This document shows, one piece after another, positions 19,015 through 29,762 of a DNA stretch of 64,000 bases. The translations under genes were made by a program, and so were the position numbers. How positions within the stretch are numbered: the stretch's first letter is position 1; each line of letters begins with the position of its first letter. The notes under the pieces are model-generated. The model ran no database searches, was not told the DNA's origin, and worked only from the letters and a program-made list of their open reading frames with translations. Origin of the DNA: Bacteroidaceae bacterium (GTDB taxonomy: Bacteria; Bacteroidota; Bacteroidia; Bacteroidales; Bacteroidaceae); assembly GCA_017631315.1 (NCBI GenBank), contig JAGBTN010000005.1:124001-188000 (forward strand), read 5' to 3'.

Positions 19015-20177
19015 TCATGTCTTTCTTGGTCATACTCTTTTACCACTGCGTCGAAGCCAGAGCCGCCGGGTCGCTTGGGAATGGGCACGGTGTCCATGTC
19101 GAGTTCTACGGTAATGACACCTCCCTTATAACGTTCGCGCACCTGGTCGGTGACGTCGAAGACGAAGGTAGAGTCCATACCGTTGTAGAACTGCATCTGC
19201 ACGTCGATGTAGTGGCGCTCGCTGTCTTTGTTCTCGTCAGCGCGCGACACGCGGTTGGCGTTCTGTCCGCAGATGCCGAAGGTCATAAGGCGTCCGCCTA
19301 CGATATCCACTAGCTCGCCATCCTTGTATTCCATCTCCTGCTTCATGCGCACACCAAAGTTGACGGCGATGGCGTCTGTGCCTGAGATACCTGTGTTGAG
19401 GGTTGTGGAGCGTGCCATACCAGAGAGGTTGGCCGAACCTGGTACGGAGGTGATTCGATCCACCATTCTTGTGGCATCATAATTGTGGCGCAGAATGATT
19501 TGCGGCAGATAGATGTATGTGATTGGTTCGAGGTACATCTTCAGTCTCTTTACCCACATGTTGGTCTCTTCCTCGAAGACGAAGCCATCCAGGTTCTTGT
19601 TTATCTCTATTCCCTTTTCGCAAACGGAAAAGAGTTGTTCGGGTTCGTAGAAGGAATTCTCGTAGCGGGGCGCATGATAGCGCGTTCTGTACATTGTGGG
19701 GTTGGTGTAAGCCACGATGGGTTCGTCGAGTGACGATTTCTCATCGAAGTTAAGACTCTGGATACCATCGACTGTCTTGACGTCGTTCCATGCGAGGATA
19801 TCCCAGTAACCCCAGTTGTAGGGTGCCCTGAAGGTGCGGCCCTGGATGTATGCTTCCTTTTTGCTGAGGCGCTTGCCATTGCCTACGTCGCCTGTAAAGT
19901 AGCGATAGATGAAGAAGTGTGTAGGCTCTACGTATTCGAGCTCACCGAAGATACGACGGTCTTCATCGTCCCATCCGCCGGGCAGTCCGTGGTTGCCATA
20001 GTACCATTCTGACCTCCAATCGTTGTCGTAATACGTCCAATAGAGGTCGAGTTGTACTTCTGCCATAGATATGTCGATAGCTGGGTTCTCCGAATCATAG
20101 AGATGGAGGTCGGGCAGACGATAACAACTGGAGAATGCCAGCAAAGTCAGCAGGCAAACAATAACTATCTTTCTCAT
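19002..20177 (-). CDS. DUF5119-like lipoprotein of the fimbrial operon (391 aa)
   Basis: The N-terminus MRKIVIVCLLTLLAFSSC has a lipobox with Cys18. The body is Trp/Tyr rich (VQLDLYWTYYDND, THFFIYRYFTG), then has a long beta-rich region ending in EYDQERHEIEL. This matches my memory of DUF5119 proteins, found next to DUF3575 and fimbrillin genes in Bacteroidales; no biochemical role is firmly known to me. Its start overlaps the stop of the upstream gene by 4 bp (ATGA), so the two are translationally coupled. Its stop lies in a hexanucleotide repeat. It may be an assembly or anchoring factor for the pilus. Confidence 0.65.
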   Translation of the reverse strand: MRKIVIVCLLTLLAFSSCYRLPDLHLYDSENPAIDISMAEVQLDLYWTYYDNDWRSEWYYGNHGLPGGWDDEDRRIFGELEYVEPTHFFIYRYFTGDVGNGKRLSKKEAYIQGRTFRAPYNWGYWDILAWNDVKTVDGIQSLNFDEKSSLDEPIVAYTNPTMYRTRYHAPRYENSFYEPEQLFSVCEKGIEINKNLDGFVFEEETNMWVKRLKMYLEPITYIYLPQIILRHNYDATRMVDRITSVPGSANLSGMARSTTLNTGISGTDAIAVNFGVRMKQEMEYKDGELVDIVGGRLMTFGICGQNANRVSRADENKDSERHYIDVQMQFYNGMDSTFVFDVTDQVRERYKGGVITVELDMDTVPIPKRPGGSGFDAVVKEYDQERHEIEL

Positions 20178-21901
20178 GGGCGGCCTCCCTTCTCGTATGG
20201 AACAAGGGGGTTATAGCGCTTGGTAGGCTCTGTTCCCGCTGGAAGTCTCACGCCATCGGTCTTCTTGCGAGCCTTGCGATAGAGAAGGTCGTAACTCAAA
20301 GTGATGCCGATTCTGGTGGGACCGAACCATGAGAATCTGTACTGGCGCTTCTTGAAGAGCGAAGGACTTCCTGTCCAGTCGTAATAATATAGATGATCTC
20401 TGTAGGCTGGATTGACCGGGTTCTCGAACTGATATGGGTCGTAGCGGCCAAAGAGTACGCCGGCCTGAAGCTGGAACTCCAGACGCCAATGTCCCTTTTT
20501 CGAGAGGGGCAGCACGTAGCCGATGCCAAGGCCTCCGCCTATGGCCTCGCCTTCCCAGCCGCGTCTCTCGTCGAAACAGATGCCGAAGACGCCGACATTG
20601 CCATACGCCTGAAGGTAGAATCCCTTGAAGGCTGCCCCTTTTCCTTCGGGACGAAGTTCTATGTCGCCCTTGCGGAAGTAATAGCGTGCCTCCACCTGAT
20701 AGTTGCGAATCTGGAAATACTTGTGGGCATCGTAGCTCTGCCACCAGGGGCAGTCGAACGATGCACCATAGGTGAAATGGCCACGAAGCGGATAATACTC
20801 GACAGCAATGTTGGGAATAGGACACCACCTGTCGTAACCTCCGGGCATGTAGGCTCCGTAGAAGAGTAAGTTTGTCTTCACCGAAAGCAACTCACGACGC
20901 GGATAGCGCTCTACCCACTGCTCTGGTTCTGCAGGAGGGAGCGGAGCGATTGGCGTGTCGGGGATAACGGGAGGTTCGGGGGTGACAACAGAGTCCTCTG
21001 GCAGAGGCTTCGGCTCTAATTCCGGAACAGGCAAGGGAGGAACGGGGGTGACAACAGAGTCCTCTGGCAGAGGCTTCGGCTCTAATCCCGGAACAGACAA
21101 GGGAGGAACGGGCTTACGCTGACAAACGATGATCATGCGGGCTGCACGCAAAGAGGGGTAGTACGTGACAAGCATACGACGCCAAAGTCTTCCGCCGTCG
21201 ATGGCCTTCAACGCATTCTCCAACTGCGCATACTGCTGCTTGGGCATATAAGTGTCGAAGAGTTGTTTGACGCGCTCGCTGTCGGGGTCGCCGTCCTGCA
21301 TCATACGCTTGTAGAGATAGGTGTAGTCCTCTGTTTCCGTTTCGAGTACGAGACTGTCGCCTTCTGGAATATCGATGTAGTTCTTCACAAAGTTATACAG
21401 TGCCTTCTGACGCCCCAGACTGAGTCTTTGGTTGAGCGCCACCGAGCCTTCGGGCGATGCTGCACCTCGCATCTTGACACGAACCACCTTCAGACTATCG
21501 CGATTGATTCTCGGGAAAACCGTTTCGCGAAGTTCCTTCACGGTCTTGTCGTCGGCAGGGATGGTCGTCTTCGACACCTTGAAAATCACCGATGCTGCAT
21601 ACTGATAGAAGTACTCGTCGTCGATTTCTACATCCTCGCCCTCGTCAATTATAACTACATAGGGGTAGCGAGAATAGAATGCCGAGTCGCCGACCTCCTC
21701 GTCTGCAACAGGCAGATACTCTATATTCATTTCCGGAAAGGGAGCGACAGGCAGAGCGCGGGCCTCGAAAACAAGGCAACACACAAGCAAAAGAGTAGTC
21801 ATAAGTCCGCGCGATGCACAGAACAGCAGGGCTAATCCTTGCCAGGCCAATGCTCTCTTCCCTCTAATGTTTTTCGAACTTTTATAGAAAAGCTTCCACA
21901 T
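20174..21901 (-). CDS. DUF3575-type outer-membrane protein with N-terminal OmpA-like region (575 aa)
   Basis: The start at 21901 is preceded by GAGG, but Met34 (21802) begins a better signal sequence (MTTLLLVCCLVFEARA). Residues ~80-240 contain RVKMRGAASPEGSVALNQRL followed by LGRQKALYNFVKNY, an OmpA-like peptidoglycan-binding pattern. A Pro-rich linker with two 22-residue repeats (PLPVPxLEPKPLPEDSVVTP) follows at ~265-310. The C-terminal ~230 residues (VKTNLLFYGAYMPGGYDRW, VEYYPLRGHFTYG, YFRKGDIELRPEGKG) have the pattern of DUF3575 outer-membrane barrels. It is the first gene of the fimbrial operon. A role in tethering the fibre machinery between cell wall and outer membrane is inferred. Confidence 0.7.
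   Translation of the reverse strand: MWKLFYKSSKNIRGKRALAWQGLALLFCASRGLMTTLLLVCCLVFEARALPVAPFPEMNIEYLPVADEEVGDSAFYSRYPYVVIIDEGEDVEIDDEYFYQYAASVIFKVSKTTIPADDKTVKELRETVFPRINRDSLKVVRVKMRGAASPEGSVALNQRLSLGRQKALYNFVKNYIDIPEGDSLVLETETEDYTYLYKRMMQDGDPDSERVKQLFDTYMPKQQYAQLENALKAIDGGRLWRRMLVTYYPSLRAARMIIVCQRKPVPPLSVPGLEPKPLPEDSVVTPVPPLPVPELEPKPLPEDSVVTPEPPVIPDTPIAPLPPAEPEQWVERYPRRELLSVKTNLLFYGAYMPGGYDRWCPIPNIAVEYYPLRGHFTYGASFDCPWWQSYDAHKYFQIRNYQVEARYYFRKGDIELRPEGKGAAFKGFYLQAYGNVGVFGICFDERRGWEGEAIGGGLGIGYVLPLSKKGHWRLEFQLQAGVLFGRYDPYQFENPVNPAYRDHLYYYDWTGSPSLFKKRQYRFSWFGPTRIGITLSYDLLYRKARKKTDGVRLPAGTEPTKRYNPLVPYEKGGRP
20981..21112. repeat. 66-bp tandem repeat coding for a Pro-rich linker
   Basis: Two almost identical 66-bp units (22 codons each) repeat in phase with the reading frame and differ at only a few bases. 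Copy-number change would lengthen or shorten the linker between the OmpA-like and barrel regions without a frameshift. Confidence 0.85.
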
Positions 21902-22364
21902 TCATTACTTTACCTCAAACTAAATAACCTTTGTGAGCCAAATCCTTCTTAATAATGAATTGGGCTCGTGCGTGCGAATCCTATTACTCAGTGAGGATTT
22001 TTTTCACCAGTCACAAAATTACAACGAATACATGCATACATGAAATAATTTAGTATGTATTTTTTTATTCACCCCTCCCTGTTTAACATTATTTAACAAG
22101 CATGGTATTTTTATTGCACACTGCAAGAAAAAGTGTGCATATATTTAAAAATGGTAGTGACAAATTTTTGCCTTTTTACCCATTTTTTTGATGCTCTGAC
22201 GAGATTTTATACCTGCGAGGAAGATAATTTCTGCTACTCAAAAAAGATAAAACGTCCTCAAAAAATTAAAATAAACAAAAAAGAGATTAAAGAGTAATTC
22301 TTGTAAGTTTTTTTCTGAAAAAGCAGACCATTATGTAAAACCACACTTTGCCGCAAGAGAAAAT
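21902..22364. other. AT-rich gene-free region upstream of the fimbrial operon
   Basis: No convincing gene is seen. On the minus strand TAATTTTG (near 22014-22021) fits the -7 element of a Bacteroidetes promoter for the operon, but I found no clear -33 TTG at the right distance. That would leave a leader of about 100 nt. The rest is A/T rich. Confidence 0.4.
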
Positions 22365-22444
22365 AGGTTAACCTTTATGGGCAATTAGGCACGTTGAAAT
22401 GGGCAAAAAGGTTAACCATTATACTCAAAAAGATTAACCTTTCC
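22365..22444. repeat. cluster of GGTTAACC-family repeats upstream of gyrB
   Basis: Three copies lie here: AGGTTAACCTTTATGGGCA at 22365, AAGGTTAACCATTATACTCA near 22407, and a decayed GATTAACCTTTCC at 22432. They belong to the same dispersed family seen near 26.2, 36.2, 42.2, 45.8 and 51.3 kb. The stretch from 22445 to 22737 shows nothing else I can support. Confidence 0.8.
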
Positions 22445-22737
22445 AAAAGGACTTCCGCTGCACCTTATAAAAGAATTCATCGCAGTTCTGGACATCTGCT
22501 TTACTGAATGATACGAAAAACACTTTTTTGCCCATTTCATCGGCAAAAACAAGACATCGAGAGTGGACAGGTTTGGACAGCAGAAGTGCTGTCAGTAAGA
22601 GTTTTTTAATCAAAATGCAAACCGTCTGCATACCTACACAGCTAACTGGAAAATTTGCAGTTCATAAGCCCATAGGACTTATGAGACGCCCGAAAGTCAC
22701 ATACAAGAACCACTGCTCATTTTTCTCTACCTTTCGC

Positions 22738-22768
22738 TTGCAAAAACAAAGAAAAAGTTGTAACTTTG
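22738..22768 (+). promoter_or_regulatory. gyrB promoter
   Basis: TTG at 22738 and TAACTTTG at 22761, with 20 bp between, match the Bacteroidetes -33/-7 consensus. Transcription would begin near 22775, which favours the second ATG (22799) as the gyrB start. Confidence 0.7.
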
Positions 22769-22771
22769 TAG

Positions 22772-24772
<2,001 letters not shown>

Positions 24773-24779
24773 AAACAAC

Positions 24780-24832
24780 AGGGCTTAATGAGGATGCCTG
24801 GAGGCAGATTGCCTGCAACTTCCCATTAAGCC
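24780..24832 (+). terminator. gyrB terminator
   Basis: AGGGCTTAATG and CATTAAGCCCT form an 11-bp stem around a partly paired loop, followed by TATTATTTTTG. Confidence 0.75.
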
Positions 24833-24855
24833 CTTATTATTTTTGTTGGTTAATG

Positions 24856-24888
24856 TATAAAAAAAGGTCACTCGATTGAGTGACCTTT
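24856..24888 (-). terminator. rpsT terminator
   Basis: On the minus strand AAAGGTCACTC-AATC-GAGTGACCTTT is a perfect 11-bp hairpin followed by a T run, ending the rpsT transcript. Confidence 0.85.
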
Positions 24889-24915
24889 GTACGTTATAGC
24901 AAATTATGCGCTTTG

Positions 24916-25170
24916 TTAGCCAAGCTTCTGGATGTACTGTGCCAACTTTGACTTCAGGTTAGAAGCCTTATTCTTATGAATAACGTTGATCTTGGCAAGC
25001 TTGTCGAGAGCCTTCTGTACGCTGGGGTACATCTCTACTGCTGCAGCCTTGTCGGTTGTAGCGCGGAGCTTGCGCACAGCATTACGCATGGTCTTTGCGT
25101 AATATCTATTGTGGAGCCTTCTCTTCTCCTCTTGGCGAATGCGCTTAATTGATGATTTGTGATTAGCCAT
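24916..25170 (-). CDS. rpsT: 30S ribosomal protein bS20
   Basis: The 84-residue, strongly basic, helical protein begins [21 protein letters not shown], the classic S20 opening, with [12 protein letters not shown] near the end. It binds 16S rRNA early in 30S assembly. It lies 30 bp downstream of the tRNA-Glu gene on the same strand and has its own terminator. Confidence 0.97.
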   Translation of the reverse strand: MANHKSSIKRIRQEEKRRLHNRYYAKTMRNAVRKLRATTDKAAAVEMYPSVQKALDKLAKINVIHKNKASNLKSKLAQYIQKLG

Positions 25171-25200
25171 CTGTTTTTCTTATTTTATTACTTTTTGTTG

Positions 25201-25272
25201 TAGTCCCTAGGAGAGTCGAACTCCTCTTTAGAGAATGAAAATCTCTCGTCCTAACCGATAGACGAAGGGACC
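25201..25272 (-). tRNA. tRNA-Glu (anticodon TTC)
   Basis: The minus strand reads GGTCCCTTCGTCTATCGGTT at the 5' end. The acceptor pairs GGTCCCT with AGGGACT, the anticodon loop TTTTCAT gives TTC, and the T arm is AGGAG-TTCGACT-CTCCT. CCA is not encoded. Position next to rpsT and recO is usual in this phylum. Confidence 0.95.
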
Positions 25273-25459
25273 TTACCTTCGGCGTTCAGCCTGTGCTTTT
25301 GAGTGTATCGCCTCAATTGCGGGTGCAAAGTTATGACTTTTTCTAATACTGTCAAAATATTTTGAAAGAAATTTTGCTTTTTTCTGCAATTTTTTTGCCC
25401 TTTTGGTCGAAAATGCCTGTTTTTGCGTATCTTTACATAGTATTAATACGATTTTGGAG

Positions 25460-26188
25460 ATGCTCGAAAAGACCAGTGGAATAGTGCTGCATTATAACAG
25501 ATATAACGATGATAGCGCCATCGTGGATATCTATACTCTCTCGCGAGGCAGTGTGTCTTTTCTGGTACGTGACCGCCGCAGGCAGCGCAAAAGTGGCACT
25601 CAGACGATGTTGCTTCGGCCGCTCAACATCATTGAACTTGTTTTTGACTATCGTCCTTCTGCTTCGTTGCAAAGGATTCAGGAGCTCCATATTGGCCACT
25701 GCTATACTTCGTTGCCGTATAACCCTATTAAGGAGACGATTGCTCTTTTCCTTTCGGAGTTTCTCCACAATGCTCTTCGTCGAGAGGTGCAGAACCCGGA
25801 TCTATACCATTATATATTATATAACCTGCAATGGCTTGATGCGGCTCACGAGGGACTGGCGAACTTTCATGTGGTCTTCCTGACGCGTATGACTTTCTAT
25901 TTGGGTTTCTGGCCTAACATCGACAGGAGAAGGATGCTGCCTTTCTTTGATATGAAAGACAGTATTGCTACCGACACGGAGCCAGAGCACAATTTCTTTA
26001 TCAAAGGCGAGGAGGCTGCGCTGCTGCCCAAACTGCTGCGGATGAATCTTCACAATATGCACCGTTTCCGCCTGACGCGAGAGCAGCGAGGCCGGGTGCT
26101 GGATTTGCTGACGGTCTATTACCGCCTGCATGTGCCTGAGTTTCGCGAACTTCGCTCGCTTGCCGTACTGAGAGAAGTTTTGGCCTGA
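25460..26188 (+). CDS. recO: DNA repair protein RecO
   Basis: The 242-residue product starts MLEKTSGIVLHYNRYNDDSA and carries VDIYTLSRGSVSFLVR, matching the N-terminal OB fold of Bacteroidetes RecO. The C-terminal helical part ends ELRSLAVLREVLA. RecO works with RecR to load RecA onto SSB-coated DNA in gap repair. The frame is open upstream to 25403 but lacks an ATG there; GGAG just before 25460 and homology to the family opening support this start. It is convergent with ftsZ. Confidence 0.9.
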   Translation: MLEKTSGIVLHYNRYNDDSAIVDIYTLSRGSVSFLVRDRRRQRKSGTQTMLLRPLNIIELVFDYRPSASLQRIQELHIGHCYTSLPYNPIKETIALFLSEFLHNALRREVQNPDLYHYILYNLQWLDAAHEGLANFHVVFLTRMTFYLGFWPNIDRRRMLPFFDMKDSIATDTEPEHNFFIKGEEAALLPKLLRMNLHNMHRFRLTREQRGRVLDLLTVYYRLHVPEFRELRSLAVLREVLA

Positions 26189-26212
26189 AGGCCGAGAAGA
26201 GACATCCTATGG

Positions 26213-26272
26213 CTTGTTGGCAATAATGGTTAACCTTTACGCCCGAAATGGTTAACCATTTCGGGCGTAAAG
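26213..26272. repeat. GGTTAACC-family repeat containing a 38-bp perfect palindrome
   Basis: The segment begins GGCTTGTTGGCAATAATGGT, identical to the unit repeated inside the M16 gene near 45.8 kb. From 26235 to 26272 it is a perfect 38-bp palindrome: CTTTACGCCCGAAATGGTT followed by its exact reverse complement. Lying between convergent recO and ftsZ, it could serve as a two-way terminator. Confidence 0.85.
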
Positions 26273-26331
26273 GCAGTAGATGTTGGCCACTTTAACATGG
26301 CGTGTGTTCAAAGGTTCTGAAAGGAAGGGGC

Positions 26332-27639
26332 TCAAACCTCGAAGGCAACGCCCATCATGGGTGTGTCGGACACCTGTACGGGATTGCTCTTTTCCTTTAT
26401 TTTGTTCAGTTCTTCTTTCGTGCGATTATATGCCGGACGTGCATCGACCATAGAGATGATGTCGTCGTTGTCGAGGTCCTCGTCGGTGAAGATATAGACA
26501 TTGTGACGGCGACGGCGGAAGGAACCACCGGACGAGGGACCATAGAAGTCCTCGGCACGCGCTGTCTGATATTCCTCAAGTTCCTGGTCTATGGCCGACT
26601 TCTCCTGCTCCTTCTGTTCCACAATACCACGAACGCCCGGAACATTCTGCAGGCCAAAACCGGTGGCGAGCAACGTAATCTTCACCTTGTCGCCAAGTGA
26701 ACTGTCGGTGGCAAGACCCCATTTTGTCTCCACATCCTTGCGGAAGCGGCTCATGAAGTCGTTCACCTCGTTCATCTCCTCCATCATCAGGTTGCCCGAC
26801 TCACTCTCGCTGCAGAAATTGATGTTGAGCAATACCTTGCGGGAATTGAAGATGTCGTTGTTGTTGAGCAGCGGACTGTTCAGTGCTTCCTGAATAGCCT
26901 TGGTGACACGGTTCTCGCCTTCGCCATAACCGGTGCTCATGATGGCAACACCTCCATCCTTGAGAACGGTGGTGACGTCCTGGAAGTCGAGGTTGATGGT
27001 GCCGTGCATCGTAATAATCTCTGCAATGCTCTTGGCAGCCACGCTCAGCGTGTCGTCGGCCTTTGCAAAGGCATTGATGACGGTCAGCTCGGGATATATC
27101 TCGCGCAGACGCTCATTGTTGATGACAAGCAAAGCATCGACGTGCTTGGCAATCTCTTCAACACCATCGAGAGCCTGATTGATTTTTTTGTTACCCTCGA
27201 ACTTAAAGGGTATGGTAACAATACCTACGGTCAAAATACCCGCATCCTTGGCACACTGTGCAATGATTGGAGCCGCACCGGTACCAGTGCCGCCACCCAT
27301 TCCGGCCGTAATGAACACCATGCGGGTGCCGTCGTTGAGCATCGCACGTATCTCTTCTATACTTGCCTCAGCCTGCTGCCTGCCAAGAACAGGATTATTG
27401 CCGGCACCCAGACCGGGACCCAGTTGAAGACGATTGGGGACAGGCGAGTCCATCAGAGCCTTCTTGTCTGTGTTGCACACCACGTATGTCACGTCGTGTA
27501 TTCCCTCTCGGTACATGTGGTTGACAGCATTGCCGCCGCCACCGCCAACACCTACCACCTTGATGATACAAGGGTTCTCGGACTTCTTGAAATCAAACTT
27601 AATGCCACCCATTGGCTGTATGTTATTCTCTTCTGCCAT
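26332..27639 (-). CDS. ftsZ: cell division protein FtsZ
   Basis: This is the tubulin-like GTPase that forms the division ring. The nucleotide-binding core is intact: VVGVGGGGGNAVNHMYREGI near the N-terminus, the tubulin signature GMGGGTGTGAAP near residue 115, and NNERLREIYPEL. The C-terminal linker (EYQTARAEDFYG onward) leads to a tail ending DTPMMGVAFEV; I do not see the usual IPxFLR-type FtsA-binding peptide. The start is taken at MAEENN; an in-frame ATG six codons upstream (27657) is also possible and neither has a clear Shine-Dalgarno. It is the last gene of the dcw cluster. Confidence 0.95.
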   Translation of the reverse strand: MAEENNIQPMGGIKFDFKKSENPCIIKVVGVGGGGGNAVNHMYREGIHDVTYVVCNTDKKALMDSPVPNRLQLGPGLGAGNNPVLGRQQAEASIEEIRAMLNDGTRMVFITAGMGGGTGTGAAPIIAQCAKDAGILTVGIVTIPFKFEGNKKINQALDGVEEIAKHVDALLVINNERLREIYPELTVINAFAKADDTLSVAAKSIAEIITMHGTINLDFQDVTTVLKDGGVAIMSTGYGEGENRVTKAIQEALNSPLLNNNDIFNSRKVLLNINFCSESESGNLMMEEMNEVNDFMSRFRKDVETKWGLATDSSLGDKVKITLLATGFGLQNVPGVRGIVEQKEQEKSAIDQELEEYQTARAEDFYGPSSGGSFRRRRHNVYIFTDEDLDNDDIISMVDARPAYNRTKEELNKIKEKSNPVQVSDTPMMGVAFEV

Positions 27640-27670
27640 AATTCTATCTATTATCATTCAAGGTAATACT

Positions 27671-29014
27671 CTACGAATTCTCTTCACCGTCTGACTCATC
27701 AGAGAACAACTCCACTATTTTATCCCAAAGGCGTGAGAAGAACGACGGCTCCTTCTTCTTGGGAACATCCTGCTCCTCAGGCTGAGGTTCCGGAGTTTCG
27801 GGCTCCACGGGAGCCTCCTCTTCCTCCTTGCCAAAGTCGAACGTATCCTGAGTATGCTCCTTGGCCAGTTCGCCTACACAGTTCTCCTTTCCGGCAAGCA
27901 ACAAAGAGTAGAGCGTATACAGACGGTCGGGTTCGCCTATCTGCACACCATGGGAAACAGTGATATTTTCCGGCATACCCTTTACTATGCGTACATTCAA
28001 ATCGCTCGCACGGCCAAAAGCCTCGGTAAGATCGGGAATTCGTGCCGCACCACCAGTAACAACAATGCCGGAAAGCATCTTCTCCTTGAATGGAGAAATG
28101 CGCTGACAAACATTGGCAATGATTTCCTCATATCGTGCCTCAACTATCTCCTGAAGCGTTTCTTCCTTCTCCGTACGGTCAAAACTCAACGTGATTTTCT
28201 TCTCCGTCTTGTCCTCCTTGTCCGGACGGAAAGCCGTGCCATATTTCTTCTTCAACTCTTCTGCCTCTTCCGCCTCAACCTTGAGGTTTGTAATATCACT
28301 GGTCACATTAGAGCCACCAAGCGGAATCACACAAAGGTGACGCAGAATGTTGTTGGAGTAGACACTGACCGTCGTCGTATCGGCTCCCATATCAACCAAA
28401 GTACAACCGGAACGCTTCTCGTTGGCAGTAAGCAACGTATTGGCCACACACAACGGAGAGATAAACACATCCTGCACCTCCAAGCCAGCACCATTGACAC
28501 ATCTGCGGATGTTCTCTTCCAAAGTAGAACGAGCAATGATGTTAATGAAGTTTGCCTCAAGCATCTCGGCCTGCATGCCAACCGGGTCGACAACACTGCG
28601 ACTGCCTATGGTAAACTCCTGCGGAATAACCTCCTTAATCTCAGCATTGGAATAAACAACACCGCTGTTCGTGTCGTGCATCTTGTCGATAGTCTTATGC
28701 GAAAGAAGCTCCACACCATCGAATTGCAACAACACGCGGTTGTGCACAGAACGCAAAGACTGGCCGCCCAAACCAACATATATACTGTTGATGCGACTAC
28801 CCAGCTTGTCACTCAGCTTTGCAACAACACGCGACAACGCCAAAGTCGTCTTGTCAATGTTGTCGATAATTCCCTTGCGAATCGTGTTCGACGACTCTTC
28901 CTGAGCAAAGGCTAAAACCTGCATACTGCCGTCAGGTTCTCTCTTGCCTGCGATGGCTCGTATAGCTGTCGAAGCCAGCTCTACAGCAATGATGATGTCT
29001 TTTTCTGCTCCCAT
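27671..29014 (-). CDS. ftsA: cell division protein FtsA
   Basis: This is the actin-like protein that tethers FtsZ to the membrane. The actin-fold ATPase motifs include IIIAVELASTAIRAIAGKRE at the N-terminus, TLVDMGADTTTVSVYSNN in the middle, and GIVVTGGAARIPDLTEAFGR. An acidic/Pro-rich linker (EEEEAPVEPETPEPQPEEQD) is followed by an amphipathic tail, SFFSRLWDKIVELF, the expected membrane-targeting helix. It is 447 aa long. It lies 1 bp after ftsQ and 31 bp before the chosen ftsZ start. Confidence 0.95.
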   Translation of the reverse strand: MGAEKDIIIAVELASTAIRAIAGKREPDGSMQVLAFAQEESSNTIRKGIIDNIDKTTLALSRVVAKLSDKLGSRINSIYVGLGGQSLRSVHNRVLLQFDGVELLSHKTIDKMHDTNSGVVYSNAEIKEVIPQEFTIGSRSVVDPVGMQAEMLEANFINIIARSTLEENIRRCVNGAGLEVQDVFISPLCVANTLLTANEKRSGCTLVDMGADTTTVSVYSNNILRHLCVIPLGGSNVTSDITNLKVEAEEAEELKKKYGTAFRPDKEDKTEKKITLSFDRTEKEETLQEIVEARYEEIIANVCQRISPFKEKMLSGIVVTGGAARIPDLTEAFGRASDLNVRIVKGMPENITVSHGVQIGEPDRLYTLYSLLLAGKENCVGELAKEHTQDTFDFGKEEEEAPVEPETPEPQPEEQDVPKKKEPSFFSRLWDKIVELFSDESDGEENS

Positions 29015-29015
29015 A

Positions 29016-29762
29016 TTATTTAGTTTTTTTGTTGTGTACTTTTGTGCAAACTATTTGATCGTCATAAGCAAGACTGATTGTCTTGTATTTATTCCAACCT
29101 ACGCGCTCCAATCCCTCCTGATAGAAGATGCGCAATCTGTTGAGTTTGTTCCTGAAATTCTCTGTACTGCCCAATTCTATGACATGTTTGCCTATACGCG
29201 GATAAAGTTCTATCTGCTCTGGAGCCGCAACATGTATCTGCTCTATCTGCTCGCTCCAGAACAAATCGTTGCGAATATATCTGGCAAGTTCCAAAAGCTG
29301 CTCCGATGCAAACTCCTTCGTAACATTACCTGTTGCTACACACAAATCCACATTAAAATTGGCCGTCGGCATTGTCAAGCCATTGCTCGCCAAATAATAG
29401 TCTTCTCCCTTCTGACTGATTACATGCAGTATAGGCTGCTGAGGTTGCACCTCTATACAAAGCCTGCTTGCTGCATCATAATAACAAGAAGCACCTTCGA
29501 TGTGCGACTCCTTAAGCAGCAACTCCTCTATCTGTTCTAGCCTCACGTCGCATATCTTCATCCCTATGGGCGAAATCTTATTGCGAGTCAGTATGGAGCG
29601 AACATATTCGTCGGTAATGAAACCATCTGGAATACTGTCGATGATTTCAACTCGAATACCTTCACAAATCCTCTCCTCTGCCTGCCCACTGAATCGCCAG
29701 ACAGCCATCACAAGGTAACCCAATACGGCTACAAGCAGAAATAACTTCAATACTGTTTTCAT
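29016..29762 (-). CDS. ftsQ: cell division protein FtsQ/DivIB
   Basis: The 248-residue product has one N-terminal membrane segment (LKLFLLVAVLGYLVMAVWRF) and a periplasmic body. The first ~80 periplasmic residues (VEIIDSIPDGFITDEYVRSI ... ESHIEGASCYYDAASRLCIE) fit a POTRA-like domain. Identification rests mainly on topology and on position between murC and ftsA. Its start overlaps the murC stop by 4 bp. Confidence 0.85.
   Translation of the reverse strand: MKTVLKLFLLVAVLGYLVMAVWRFSGQAEERICEGIRVEIIDSIPDGFITDEYVRSILTRNKISPIGMKICDVRLEQIEELLLKESHIEGASCYYDAASRLCIEVQPQQPILHVISQKGEDYYLASNGLTMPTANFNVDLCVATGNVTKEFASEQLLELARYIRNDLFWSEQIEQIHVAAPEQIELYPRIGKHVIELGSTENFRNKLNRLRIFYQEGLERVGWNKYKTISLAYDDQIVCTKVHNKKTK

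Noticed and set aside
22434-22631. Minus-strand 65-codon frame upstream of gyrB
   Set aside because: It starts with a hydrophobic run but has no ribosome site, no family pattern, and overlaps a decayed repeat.
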